DNA of 64,000 bases. Origin: Chryseobacterium binzhouense. GTDB taxonomy: Bacteria > Bacteroidota > Bacteroidia > Flavobacteriales > Weeksellaceae. Under the pieces are notes generated by a model, which had not been told where the DNA came from, ran no database searches, and was given only the letters and a program-made list of their open reading frames with translations. The position numbers and the translations under genes were made by a program. This document shows positions 17,370 to 25,850 of the stretch, piece by piece (position 1 is the stretch's first letter; the number at the start of each line of letters is the position of its first letter). The DNA is taken from the NCBI RefSeq assembly GCF_007474545.1, contig NZ_VKOG01000003.1, positions 124,001 through 188,000 of the forward strand, written 5' to 3'.

Positions 17370-17377
17370 CAAAAATA
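17370..17377 (-). promoter_or_regulatory. Candidate promoter of the barnase-like gene
   Basis: On the minus strand TATTTTTG fits TAnnTTTG, about 75 bp before the RNase start and just past the terminator of the preceding gene. Confidence 0.4.
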
Positions 17378-17380
17378 TAA

Positions 17381-17406
17381 AAACCGCTTTCAATAGAAAG
17401 CGGTTT
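17381..17406 (-). terminator. Terminator of the fused E1 gene
   Basis: The perfect 11-bp arms AAACCGCTTTC and GAAAGCGGTTT have a 4-nt loop. On the minus strand a T-rich run follows. Confidence 0.8.
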
Positions 17407-17429
17407 CTAAATTTTATTTTAAATTCTTC

Positions 17430-19862
17430 TTAAAATATCGCAGGATATTTTTGAGGATTTGTTTCGTTAAACATCGCATAGATTTTCTCAACCATATCAT
17501 CTGCAGAAGGTTTAGAGAAATAGTCTCCGTCACTTGCATAAGCTGGTCTGTGGTCGTTTGCAGAAATCGTTAACGGATCAGAATCTAAGAATCTGAACGC
17601 TTTTTGTTTTTCTAAAATCTGCTGAAGAATAAACGCTGAAGTTCCGCCTTCCACATCTTCATCAATGACAACCAGTCTGTTGGTTTTCTTTACAGATTCA
17701 GCTATTTCATGTGTTAAATCAAATGGAATTAATGACTGAACATCAATTACTTCCGCAGAAATACCCAACTTCTGTAATTGTTCAGCTGCTTCCATTACAA
17801 TTCTCCAGGTTGAACCATAAGTTACCAACGTAACATCATTTCCTTCTTTTGTCACTTCTATTTTTCCAACCGGAACAGTGAATTCACCCAAGTTATCAGG
17901 CTGCTTTTCCTTTAATCTATACCCATTCAGACATTCTACAATTACAGCCGGATCATCACTTTGAAGCATTGTATTATAGAATCCGGCAGCTTTGGTTAAG
18001 TTTCTAGGAACTAATACCAAGATCCCTTTAGAAAGATTCAGAATTCCCGCCATTGGCGAACCAGAATGCCAAACACCTTCTAATCTGTGTCCTCTTGTTC
18101 TGATGATTACAGGAGCTTTCTGACCACCTTTTGTTCTGTACTGAACGGTTGCCAAATCATCGCTCATTCCCTGTAAACAGTATAAAATATAATCAAGATA
18201 CTGGATTTCAGCGATTGGTCTTAAACCTCTCATTGCCATTCCGATTCCCTGTCCTAGAATGGTCGCTTCACGGATTCCTGTATCTGCAACACGGATTTCA
18301 CCATATTTTTCCTGCATTCCTTCCAGCCCCTGGTTTACATCACCGATATTTCCGGCATCTTCACCAAATACCAAAGTTTCTGGATATTTCTCGAAAATTT
18401 TATCAAAATTATTTCTGATAACGACTCTACCATCCACTGTTTCAGAATGATCTGAGAAAACAGGTTTTATTTCTTTCACATTTTCAGCTTTCCATTGAGA
18501 CTGAGAATATAAATGAGACGAATAATTATCTTTTTCAACTTCAAAAATCTCGTTATACTTCTGCATCAGTTGGTTTCTTTCCGCAGAATTTGCTCCTCTT
18601 GTTGCCAGTAAAGATGTTCTCACCAAATGGAAAACGTCTTTTTTAGCTTTTGAAACCAACTTATTAAACTGATTGATATAATTTTCAATCTCAGTATTCT
18701 GACCTTTAAGATTTTCAACTAAAGGCAAAACTGAACTCATTAAGTCAGTAATTGTTTTCTGGTAGCTTTCCCAAGCCTGCTTTTGCCCGGCTTTCACTGT
18801 TTTTTTAGCTTCCTCATCAATCGCATCCAATTCGTCGGCAGTTGCTAAAACCTCTTCTTTGCCGTCAATTTCGATGGAATAATTTAATATCCATTCTTTA
18901 AATTTCAATAATCCGTCAAACTGAGATTCCCAAGCTAATCGCTCTTCGTTTTTATATCTTTCGTGAGAACCGGATGTAGAGTGACCCTGAGGCTGTGTCA
19001 CTTCAATTACGTGTACTACTACCGGAACACTTTCTACTCTTGCAAACTGCTCTGCCTTTGCATAAGCATCCAATAAAGACGGATAATCCCAAGCTTTTAC
19101 CTGAATAATTTCACATCCCTGAAATTCACCTTCTTTTCTCTGGAAACCACTTAACATTTCAGAAATATCTGCTTTCGCTCTCTGCTTCATTGTCGGAACC
19201 GAAATTCCGTAACCATCATCCCAGATAGAAACAATCATCGGAACCTGAAGCGCACATGCCGCATTGAGTGTTTCCCAGAAATGACCTTCTGCGGTAGAAG
19301 CATCACCAATGGTTCCGAAAGCAATCTCATTACCGTCTTTTGAAAACTTCTCGGAACCGTCAAATTTTACGGTTTTATATATTTTTGACGCCTGAGCTAA
19401 ACCTAACAATCTTGGCATTTGCCCTGCAGTAGGAGAAATATCTGATGAAATATTCTTTTGAGCCGTTAGATCTTTCCAGCTTCCGTCCTCATTTAAACTT
19501 CTTGTGGCAAAGTGACCGTTCATCTGTCTTCCTGCTGAAGCAGGTTCTCTTTCCACACTTGTATCTGCATACAGCTGCGCAAAGAAACTTTCAACAGATA
19601 ACGCATTTACAGCCAATGCAAAAGTCTGATCTCTATAATATCCCGAACGGAAGTCTCCATCTCTGAAAACTTTTGCCATCGCAAGCTGCGGAAGCTCTTT
19701 ACCATCCCCGAAAATACCAAATTTAGCCTTTCCGGTAAGCACTTCTCTTCTTCCCAAATAGGACATTTCACGAGAAATCCTTCCTAATTTATAATCTTCA
19801 AGTATCTGATTTTTAAAGTCCTGAAAGGAAATTTGCTGAGTTTCAATATAGGTTGTCTGCAT
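17430..19862 (-). CDS. 2-oxoacid dehydrogenase E1, fused alpha and beta subunits
   Basis: About 810 residues join the alpha and beta chains of a thiamine-diphosphate-dependent E1 component. The alpha half (about 1-380) has the ThDP motif GDASTAEGHFWETLNAA near 186. The beta half (about 470-810) starts with a transketolase-like pyrimidine-binding region (LVFGEDAGNIGDVNQGLEG, then GIREATILGQGIGMAMRGLRPIAEIQY) and ends with a transketolase C-terminal domain. The fused form is common in Bacteroidota, where it is usually assigned to branched-chain 2-oxoacids; pyruvate cannot be excluded. No E2 or E3 gene is nearby. I chose the ATG at 19862 over a TTG two codons upstream. Confidence 0.88.
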   Translation of the reverse strand: MQTTYIETQQISFQDFKNQILEDYKLGRISREMSYLGRREVLTGKAKFGIFGDGKELPQLAMAKVFRDGDFRSGYYRDQTFALAVNALSVESFFAQLYADTSVEREPASAGRQMNGHFATRSLNEDGSWKDLTAQKNISSDISPTAGQMPRLLGLAQASKIYKTVKFDGSEKFSKDGNEIAFGTIGDASTAEGHFWETLNAACALQVPMIVSIWDDGYGISVPTMKQRAKADISEMLSGFQRKEGEFQGCEIIQVKAWDYPSLLDAYAKAEQFARVESVPVVVHVIEVTQPQGHSTSGSHERYKNEERLAWESQFDGLLKFKEWILNYSIEIDGKEEVLATADELDAIDEEAKKTVKAGQKQAWESYQKTITDLMSSVLPLVENLKGQNTEIENYINQFNKLVSKAKKDVFHLVRTSLLATRGANSAERNQLMQKYNEIFEVEKDNYSSHLYSQSQWKAENVKEIKPVFSDHSETVDGRVVIRNNFDKIFEKYPETLVFGEDAGNIGDVNQGLEGMQEKYGEIRVADTGIREATILGQGIGMAMRGLRPIAEIQYLDYILYCLQGMSDDLATVQYRTKGGQKAPVIIRTRGHRLEGVWHSGSPMAGILNLSKGILVLVPRNLTKAAGFYNTMLQSDDPAVIVECLNGYRLKEKQPDNLGEFTVPVGKIEVTKEGNDVTLVTYGSTWRIVMEAAEQLQKLGISAEVIDVQSLIPFDLTHEIAESVKKTNRLVVIDEDVEGGTSAFILQQILEKQKAFRFLDSDPLTISANDHRPAYASDGDYFSKPSADDMVEKIYAMFNETNPQKYPAIF

Positions 19863-19998
19863 AGCCAAATATTAAATATTTTTTATTTTGAAGTATTTTG
19901 CTAATATACACTTTTTAAATTAATTTTAATTTTCAATAATATTTTTTAAAAATTTGATAATAAAAATTTTTGTGATTATCTTAGAATAAAATTGTAAC

Positions 19999-20292
19999 AT
20001 GGAAAAGAAATCGGGTCATATTCTGAATGCATCCAGCAATCTTTTAGGATTTTCTTTGGTGATTATCACGTCACTCAAAATATCAAAAGTCAGCTACAGT
20101 ACTCATCTGGATGAATTTGCAGGAATTGCATGCTTACTTTTTGCATTCAGCTGCTTTTTCTCTTTTCTGTCTATACGCACAGCTAAAGACAAGCTCAGAA
20201 ACAGATTTGAAACTATTGCGGATTATTTATTTTTAACTGCTTTATTTTGCATAGTTTTAGCAGTTATTATCGTGACAATGAAAATTATTTAA
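19999..20292 (+). CDS. Small membrane protein of unknown function
   Basis: This 97-residue protein has three hydrophobic segments (about residues 12-28, 42-60 and 73-96). A basic stretch (RTAKDKLRNRFE) between the second and third predicts a cytoplasmic loop. I do not recognise the family. The gene is divergent from the E1 gene and its stop lies only one base from the stop of the convergent polyprenyl synthase gene. The composition fits the neighbouring chromosomal genes, so it is probably real. Confidence 0.6.
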   Translation: MEKKSGHILNASSNLLGFSLVIITSLKISKVSYSTHLDEFAGIACLLFAFSCFFSFLSIRTAKDKLRNRFETIADYLFLTALFCIVLAVIIVTMKII

Positions 20293-20293
20293 T

Positions 20294-21271
20294 CTAAAAT
20301 TTCCTTTCGATCACATAATCCAACATCAGATTCAATGATTTTTTAGGTTCAGAATCAGGAAATTCGTCGAGAATATTTTTTGCTTTCTGCTGAAAATCTT
20401 TCATTACTTTAATAGCATAATCCAGACCTCCGGAACTTTTCACAAAAGCAATCAGCTCTTTTACTCTTTTCTGATCGTTGTTGTAACGTTTTATCGTATT
20501 AAAATAATATTTCCGGTCGGTTTCATTGGCAGTTTTCAAAGTATGAATCAATGGCAAAGTCATTTTCTGTTCTTTGATGTCAATTCCGACAGGTTTTCCG
20601 ATAACATTTGAACTCAGATAATCAAAAAGATCATCTTTGATCTGGAATGCCATTCCGGTAAAAGTTCCGAAATCCATCATTTTTTTTGCCAGACTTTCAT
20701 CTGCTCCGTTTGATAATGCTCCTATTTCGCAGCATGCAGCAATTAAAGTGGCTGTTTTCTGTCGGATAATTTCGTAATAAACCTCTTCTGTAATATCCAG
20801 TTTTCTGGCTTTTTCCAACTGAAGCAGTTCACCTTCGGACATTTCTCTGATTGTTCTGGAAATCACGGAAAGCAAATCGTAATCTTTATGGTCTGTAGAC
20901 AGTAAAACCGCTTTTGAAAGCAGAAAATCCCCTACTAAAACGGCTATTTTATTTTTCCATAATGCATTGATAGAAAAGAAATTTCGCCTTTTAAAACTTT
21001 CGTCAACCACATCGTCATGTACCAAGGTTGCCGTGTGAATCAGCTCAATCATCGAAGCTCCGCGATAGGTTTTCTCATTAACATCACCAATGAGTTTAGC
21101 ACAGAGAAACACAAACATCGGGCGCATCTGCTTCCCTTTTGTCGTAACGATAAAACGGGTGACTTTATCCAGTAAAGCTACTTTGCTCTGCATAGATTCG
21201 TAAAACTTCTCCTCGAAAAGTTTCATTTCCTCATTGATGGGTCGTTTGATTTCTTCTACAATGTTTGCCAC
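20294..21271 (-). CDS. Trans-polyprenyl diphosphate synthase
   Basis: The 325-residue all-helical prenyltransferase has both aspartate-rich motifs: first LVHDDVVDESFKRR near 90, second FQIKDDLFDYL near 212, with GKQMRP near 50 binding isopentenyl diphosphate. It extends farnesyl or geranylgeranyl diphosphate with IPP. In this group the product is probably the side chain of menaquinone, made in the cytoplasm at the membrane, but chain length cannot be read reliably. The start is GTG, and the following NIVEEIKRPINEEM is the usual N-terminus in this group. A candidate promoter lies 38 bp upstream. Confidence 0.92.
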   Translation of the reverse strand: MANIVEEIKRPINEEMKLFEEKFYESMQSKVALLDKVTRFIVTTKGKQMRPMFVFLCAKLIGDVNEKTYRGASMIELIHTATLVHDDVVDESFKRRNFFSINALWKNKIAVLVGDFLLSKAVLLSTDHKDYDLLSVISRTIREMSEGELLQLEKARKLDITEEVYYEIIRQKTATLIAACCEIGALSNGADESLAKKMMDFGTFTGMAFQIKDDLFDYLSSNVIGKPVGIDIKEQKMTLPLIHTLKTANETDRKYYFNTIKRYNNDQKRVKELIAFVKSSGGLDYAIKVMKDFQQKAKNILDEFPDSEPKKSLNLMLDYVIERKF

Positions 21272-21308
21272 GAAGTAAGAATGATGGGTGATTGTTGATT
21301 AATTCCCA

Positions 21309-21316
21309 CAAAGATA
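21309..21316 (-). promoter_or_regulatory. Candidate -7 element of the polyprenyl synthase gene
   Basis: TATCTTTG on the minus strand fits TAnnTTTG, 38 bp before the GTG start. No -33 TTG at standard spacing. Confidence 0.4.
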
Positions 21317-21401
21317 ATCGTTTTCGGGCAATTTTAACATAAATTAATTTGAAAGTCCGGTTTAATGCCCAAAATTAGTGTGGCAAAATTTAATTAACAG
21401 T

Positions 21402-21418
21402 TCGCTCCTACGGAGCTT
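21402..21418. repeat. Short palindromic repeat, GCTCC..GGAGC family
   Basis: TCGCTCCTACGGAGCTT holds the palindrome GCTCCTACGGAGC. Two related copies occur at 52637 and 52685, and all three follow an AT-rich TTAA context. Confidence 0.65.
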
Positions 21419-21430
21419 CATACTCATCCA

Positions 21431-22309
21431 TCAGTATTTCAGTTTATTTTTCGGAATAAAATACAAACTTTGCTTTTCGCCACCGAGCGGGGAACGGAAT
21501 TTTTCTCCGGAAATATAGATTCCGTTTTCGTCCACTGCAATTCCTTCAATCTGACCAATTGACAAAGCACTGCCGAGAAAATATCGCTTAGGATTTTCAT
21601 TAAAAAAAATTCCTGACTTCGTTTCATTAAAAATTTCCAGAAAAACTTCGGTTTTCTTTGTATAGCCGATTAAATATAACTTTTTATCAAAATAAGAAGC
21701 ATCCGTTACCAAAAAATTGGTTTTGAAAGCTTCAAGTTTTATGGCTTTCTGCTTGCCTGAAGTTTCGGGATCAATGACATAATGAGAAGTTGCTTTTGAA
21801 GACCATTCTTTGGTAAAGAGGTGAATTTTACCATTAAGATAAATCATGGCTTCCGCATCAAAATCAGTTGAGCCATTTTTGGAGGAAAAATCGTTTTGTT
21901 CGGGATATTCAAAGGCAATAATCTTAATAGAATCGTTCTGAACAGCATTATCCGAAAAAGATACCTGATAAATTTTCAGATCTTTTCTTGTTCCTGCGTT
22001 GTTGCCAAAATCTCCAATGTAGAGGTTTTTCCCGTCATTGGTAAGAGCTTCCCAGTCTTTATTTTCAGCATTAATTTTAAAACTACTGACCATTTTACCG
22101 GTTTTGGGATCCAATTCAAAGATTTCTGGAGTATTTCCGCTGTCGTTGAAGGTGTATAATTTTGTGTTGAAAATATTTAATCCTGAAGTTTCCTGAATCT
22201 TTTCGTTTAATTCAGCAACTCTGTACTTTTTGATTTTGAAAATTGTTGCCTGTTGAGAGAATACACTACCCGAAATCATTATCGCAAAAAGGAAAAAAAT
22301 CTTTTTCAT
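21431..22309 (-). CDS. Secreted protein with beta-propeller-like repeats
   Basis: The 292-residue protein starts with a signal peptide (MKKIFFLFAIMISGSVFSQ). The rest has alternating short strands with recurring patterns such as LNIFNTKLYTFNDSG, GKNLYIGDFGNNAG and LNGKIHLFTKEWSS. It ends with a segment IGQIEGIAVDENGIYISGEKF. This looks like a beta-propeller of the SdiA-regulated or NHL-like type, often found as exported proteins in Bacteroidota. No catalytic motif and no T9SS sorting domain are visible. It lies 75 bp downstream of the alkB-like gene on the same strand but has its own promoter-like element. Confidence 0.65.
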   Translation of the reverse strand: MKKIFFLFAIMISGSVFSQQATIFKIKKYRVAELNEKIQETSGLNIFNTKLYTFNDSGNTPEIFELDPKTGKMVSSFKINAENKDWEALTNDGKNLYIGDFGNNAGTRKDLKIYQVSFSDNAVQNDSIKIIAFEYPEQNDFSSKNGSTDFDAEAMIYLNGKIHLFTKEWSSKATSHYVIDPETSGKQKAIKLEAFKTNFLVTDASYFDKKLYLIGYTKKTEVFLEIFNETKSGIFFNENPKRYFLGSALSIGQIEGIAVDENGIYISGEKFRSPLGGEKQSLYFIPKNKLKY

Positions 22310-22373
22310 CAGGTAAAATTAGCGATTTTCAGATTATGCGCATAAGTTCCAAACCTTTTGGGTTTATTCAAAC

Positions 22374-22381
22374 CAAATGTA
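22374..22381 (-). promoter_or_regulatory. Candidate -7 element for the secreted propeller-like gene
   Basis: TACATTTG on the minus strand fits TAnnTTTG. It lies just inside the gap after the AlkB-like stop. Confidence 0.4.
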
Positions 22382-22383
22382 GC

Positions 22384-22995
22384 TTATTCTTCAATCGTTC
22401 TGAAAGTCAGATTAACTCTTGGAGTTTTTACTTTTGTTGTGGGTGGCAATCGGTGAAGCCAGTTTTCCTGAGTTGTCCCTTTCATGACCAGTAAACTTCC
22501 ATTTTCTAGCAGAATATCGATTCTTTCTTTTGATACTTTGTGTTTAAAGGAGAATTTTCTTGCAGCTCCGAAAGTTAACGATGCGATGGCTCCGTGTTTT
22601 TTCAGATCTTTTTCACCATCGCTGTGATATGCCATTCCTTCGCTTCCGTCGTGATATAAATTCAAGAGACATGAATTATAGGTTTCTCCCGAAACTTTTT
22701 CGCATTTTTGTTTTAGTTCCAGTAATTCCGGAGTCCAGAGTTTTGCATATTTCGTGCGGTTAGAATACGTATATTCAAATTCTTTTTCACCAAACCATGC
22801 AACTTTTCTTTTGGTATAAATAAGCTTTCCGAAAATCACTGCCTCATCATTTTCCCACGGAATTTGATTGAATAGATACTGATAATACTTTTCGCATTCT
22901 TCGTCAGAAAAAATCTTTCCATAATATTCTGTTACTCCGTCTTTCGGAAGAATATTGATGGGGAAATTTTGTATATCTTCGAATAGATTATTCAT
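22384..22995 (-). CDS. AlkB-like 2-oxoglutarate/Fe(II) dioxygenase
   Basis: The 203-residue protein has the full set of residues of the AlkB family, which repairs 1-methyladenine and 3-methylcytosine in DNA or RNA by oxidative demethylation. The iron ligands are H124 and D126 (in MAYHSDGE) and H181 (in WLHRLP). R193 and R199 (in PRVNLTFR) bind 2-oxoglutarate. The YNSCLLNLYHDG segment before the first ligand is also typical. The gene lies 35 bp after the Ada-like methyltransferase gene on the same strand, which supports a joint role in alkylation damage repair. Confidence 0.93.
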   Translation of the reverse strand: MNNLFEDIQNFPINILPKDGVTEYYGKIFSDEECEKYYQYLFNQIPWENDEAVIFGKLIYTKRKVAWFGEKEFEYTYSNRTKYAKLWTPELLELKQKCEKVSGETYNSCLLNLYHDGSEGMAYHSDGEKDLKKHGAIASLTFGAARKFSFKHKVSKERIDILLENGSLLVMKGTTQENWLHRLPPTTKVKTPRVNLTFRTIEE

Positions 22996-23030
22996 ATTAA
23001 AATAAAATTAATTACCTATAAAATATTTTT

Positions 23031-23891
23031 CTAAATCAACTTATCAGAATAAATTTTCACACTTTCCCAACCAATCATCATCCGTTTTCTGTCGCTTCCC
23101 CAGATATACCCTCCTATTTTTCCGGTTGACTGAATCACTCTGTGACACGGGATCAAAAACGCAACAGGATTACTGCCAATTGCTGTTCCTACTGCTCTTG
23201 AAGCTTTTGGAGTTCCGATTTCTCTGGCTAAATTTCCGTAAGTCGACAGTTTTCCCATAGGAATCGTTAATAAACTTTCCCAAACCTTGAGTTGAAAATC
23301 TGTTCCTTTCAGATGAAGCTTTATCGCTCCCAGTTCTGACCAGTCTTTTGTAAAAATAGACAAAGCATTTTGCTGAAACTCATCCTGTTTTTCAAAAAAA
23401 GATGCATTGGGAAATTTATTAACTAAATCTCTCAATGCATTTTCTTTATTTTCGGTGAAAGCCATGAAACAGACTCCTTTTTCGGTAGAAGCCGTAATGA
23501 TTTCACCAAAAGGACTTTCGGAAAAACTGTAATTGATTTTCAGGTTTTTTCCGCCGTTTTTATATTCTGCAGGAGACATTCCTTCAATTTTCACAAACAA
23601 ATCGTGCAGTCTGCTTGTACTTGAAAGTCCTGTTTCTAATGCAACATCAAATAAGGTCGCTTTTTCTTCTTTCAATAAACTTTTTGCGTGTTCCAGACTG
23701 ATGAACTGCAAAAATTTTTTCGGACTTGTTCCTGCCCAATCTGTAAATATTTTCTGAAAATGAGCCGGACTCAGATTTACTTTCTCCGCCACCTCATCCA
23801 GATTAGGCTGAAGTTTAAAATTGCTCCGGATATAGTCTATCGCTTTCGCAATTCTCTGGTAATCTATTTGATCTTGTACAGACATTTTCAT
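23031..23891 (-). CDS. Ada-like regulator and O6-methylguanine-DNA methyltransferase
   Basis: About 286 residues join two domains. An AraC-type helix-turn-helix region lies at about 10-110 (LDEVAEKVNLSPAHFQKIFTDW, then a second HTH with GLSSTSRLHDLF). A suicide DNA methyltransferase domain follows at about 120-285, with the acceptor cysteine C249 in LIPCHRVIQ. The N-terminal zinc domain of E. coli Ada, which repairs phosphotriesters and switches the regulator on, is absent, so any induction must work differently. The upstream frame opens with TTG at 23915; I prefer the ATG at 23891. It heads the two-gene group with the AlkB-like gene. Confidence 0.9.
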   Translation of the reverse strand: MKMSVQDQIDYQRIAKAIDYIRSNFKLQPNLDEVAEKVNLSPAHFQKIFTDWAGTSPKKFLQFISLEHAKSLLKEEKATLFDVALETGLSSTSRLHDLFVKIEGMSPAEYKNGGKNLKINYSFSESPFGEIITASTEKGVCFMAFTENKENALRDLVNKFPNASFFEKQDEFQQNALSIFTKDWSELGAIKLHLKGTDFQLKVWESLLTIPMGKLSTYGNLAREIGTPKASRAVGTAIGSNPVAFLIPCHRVIQSTGKIGGYIWGSDRKRMMIGWESVKIYSDKLI

Positions 23892-23953
23892 TTGTTTTAC
23901 ATCACAAATTTCCAAAGAAAAATCCGAAGAAAAAATCCGTTTCCTGCGGAATT

Positions 23954-24805
23954 TTAATCTCTGTTGATGTGATAATATGCCAACATTTTATAATACAACT
24001 TTGCAGCTAAGAAAGCACTTGGTTTAGAATATGAAGAATCCATCAATTCAACAATATCAAAAGCAACAACATTGCATTTTTCAAAAACTTTTCTTAATAA
24101 TTCCAAAGTCGGATACCATTGTAAACCACCCGGTTCCGGAGTTCCTGTAGAAGGTGCAATGGAAGGATCAAAAGCATCTAAATCAATGGTAATATAAACG
24201 TTACCCGAAACTTTTTCCAAAACATCATTTATCCAGTTTTCGTTATTGGCAATTTCGTGAGCAAAAAACACTCTTCCTTCCGGTAAATACTGATTTTCTT
24301 CAGCATCCATTGAGCGAATTCCCACCTGTACCAAATTATGCTTCTGATTAGCTTCAAAAACCGCACACGCATGATTAGAAGTAGAACCGTGGAATTCCGG
24401 ACGAAGATCTGTATGGGCATCTAACTGTAAAACCGTAAGATTTTCAAACTTCTCTCCAACTGCACGAATCGAACCGATAGAAACAGAATGCTCCCCTCCG
24501 AAAAGTGTAAACAATTTATCGGTTGCCAAAAGTTCTTTTGTTTTCTGATAAACCGCTTCAGTCATGGCTTCAGGACTTGAGTTTTCAGAAACTTCTCCCG
24601 CCATGTAAACTCCTTCAAGATAAGGCTCTGTTCCTGTTTCAATGTCGTACAGCTCCATGTTTTCAGAAGCATCCAGAAACAATTCCGGACCTTTGTCTGC
24701 GCCTTTTCCCCAGGTTGAGGTTCCGTCGTAAGGAACGGTTACCAAAACTACTTTTGAATTTTCCAACGAAGCATTCTCTTCAGGAATTCCTGCGTATGTT
24801 TTCAT
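23954..24805 (-). CDS. speB: Agmatinase (ureohydrolase family)
   Basis: The 283-residue enzyme shows all three metal signatures of the ureohydrolases: H106 in LFGGEHSVSIG, D129/H131/D133 in LQLDAHTDLRPE, and D208/D210 in TIDLDAFDPS. GTPEPGG follows, the agmatinase-type loop. It hydrolyses agmatine to putrescine and urea using two manganese ions in the cytoplasm. Formiminoglutamase or guanidinobutyrase are less likely alternatives. No arginine decarboxylase gene is in the window. It is 62 bp upstream of the Ada-like gene but has a different job, so co-transcription is uncertain. Confidence 0.92.
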   Translation of the reverse strand: MKTYAGIPEENASLENSKVVLVTVPYDGTSTWGKGADKGPELFLDASENMELYDIETGTEPYLEGVYMAGEVSENSSPEAMTEAVYQKTKELLATDKLFTLFGGEHSVSIGSIRAVGEKFENLTVLQLDAHTDLRPEFHGSTSNHACAVFEANQKHNLVQVGIRSMDAEENQYLPEGRVFFAHEIANNENWINDVLEKVSGNVYITIDLDAFDPSIAPSTGTPEPGGLQWYPTLELLRKVFEKCNVVAFDIVELMDSSYSKPSAFLAAKLYYKMLAYYHINRD

Positions 24806-24852
24806 AATTTATAATTAAAAAATTAAATGATTTAAAGATTAAAAGATTTCGC

Positions 24853-24860
24853 CAAAGATA
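24853..24860 (-). promoter_or_regulatory. Candidate -7 element of the agmatinase gene
   Basis: TATCTTTG on the minus strand fits TAnnTTTG, 48 bp before the ATG. Confidence 0.4.
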
Positions 24861-25308
24861 CAAAGAAGTTCGGAGATTGGCTGACTGCAGAACTTTGCAG
24901 AGCTTATTTATAAAAATGAAAAACATAGAATATCTCCTAATTCAGAAATTATATCTTTTGCCTTTTTCATCTTTTGATTTAAGCTGATCATGTTTTAGCA
25001 ACTTATAAACTAACATATCAGGGAAGAACTTCAATTAATAATTAGAAAAAAACTATAAATTTGCAAAAAAAGCATTATTATTAAATATGATTAGCATCAT
25101 AATTGTATATGATCATTTTTTTCAAAAAAATTTACAATAAAAAATTACTATTTGTTTACACAAATTTTTAAAAGACTGTTTCCTCACCATCTCTTTGAAG
25201 CAATTTTACAAAGTGTTTCATGCTATTAAATAATTTATATCTCTGAAGAAAAGCCGAATTCATAAAAAACAAATAACAACATAAGCAAAAAAAATAATTC
25301 AAAATCTT
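24861..25308. other. Long AT-rich intergenic region
   Basis: No gene is visible in this stretch between divergent genes. It contains a plus-strand TAAATTTG (25056-25063) that fits the -7 element but lies about 245 bp ahead of the next gene, which would give a long leader. No terminator or clear riboswitch fold was recognised. Confidence 0.5.
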
Positions 25309-25836
25309 ATGATTAAAATCTGTACTCTCTTATTTAGTTTCTCAGGCATTTTCCTATATTCTCAAGTAGGGATCAATACTCAGTCTCCTTCGGGAATATT
25401 CCATGTGGATGCAGCAAAAGACAATCCTTCTACAGGAATACCCAATGCCGCTCAACAAACCAATGATTTTATCATCACCAATGACGGCAAAGTAGGAATA
25501 GGAAATATTTCTCCAACATCTAAACTGGAAGTTGACGGCTCATCAACCAATAAATCTGCATACAATGCCGGCAGCAGCAATATCATAGATTTTTCAAAAA
25601 GTAATCTTGCCTATACATCAGCCAGCGCAGGAGCGTTTACATTAAATAATATCAAAGACGGTGGTACTTATACACTGAGTGTGAGAGGTACAACAAGCGG
25701 AAATTCAAATTTTACATCTTCCGGTTTTACATTTAAATCAGTAAACAATAACACAACGATAGCGAATACCCATACGCTTTATACCTTCTTAGTGATAGGA
25801 GATATTGTTTATGTGTATTGTGTAAGAGGACTATAA
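25309..25836 (+). CDS. Secreted protein of the VGINT-type, possible surface fibre
   Basis: The 175-residue protein begins with a signal peptide (about 1-19) and then SQVGINTQSPSGIFHVDAAKDN, a pattern common at the N-terminus of exported Bacteroidota proteins related to phage tail-fibre and adhesin shafts. A second unit, VGIGNISPTSKLEVDGSS, repeats the theme. The C-terminal part is Ser/Thr/Asn-rich and ends in hydrophobic strands (YTFLVIGDIVYVYCVRGL). No enzyme motif or T9SS sorting domain is seen. It is followed after 14 bp by another secreted protein gene, so they are probably one operon. Confidence 0.65.
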   Translation: MIKICTLLFSFSGIFLYSQVGINTQSPSGIFHVDAAKDNPSTGIPNAAQQTNDFIITNDGKVGIGNISPTSKLEVDGSSTNKSAYNAGSSNIIDFSKSNLAYTSASAGAFTLNNIKDGGTYTLSVRGTTSGNSNFTSSGFTFKSVNNNTTIANTHTLYTFLVIGDIVYVYCVRGL

Positions 25837-25850
25837 ACAGAAGTAAAATC

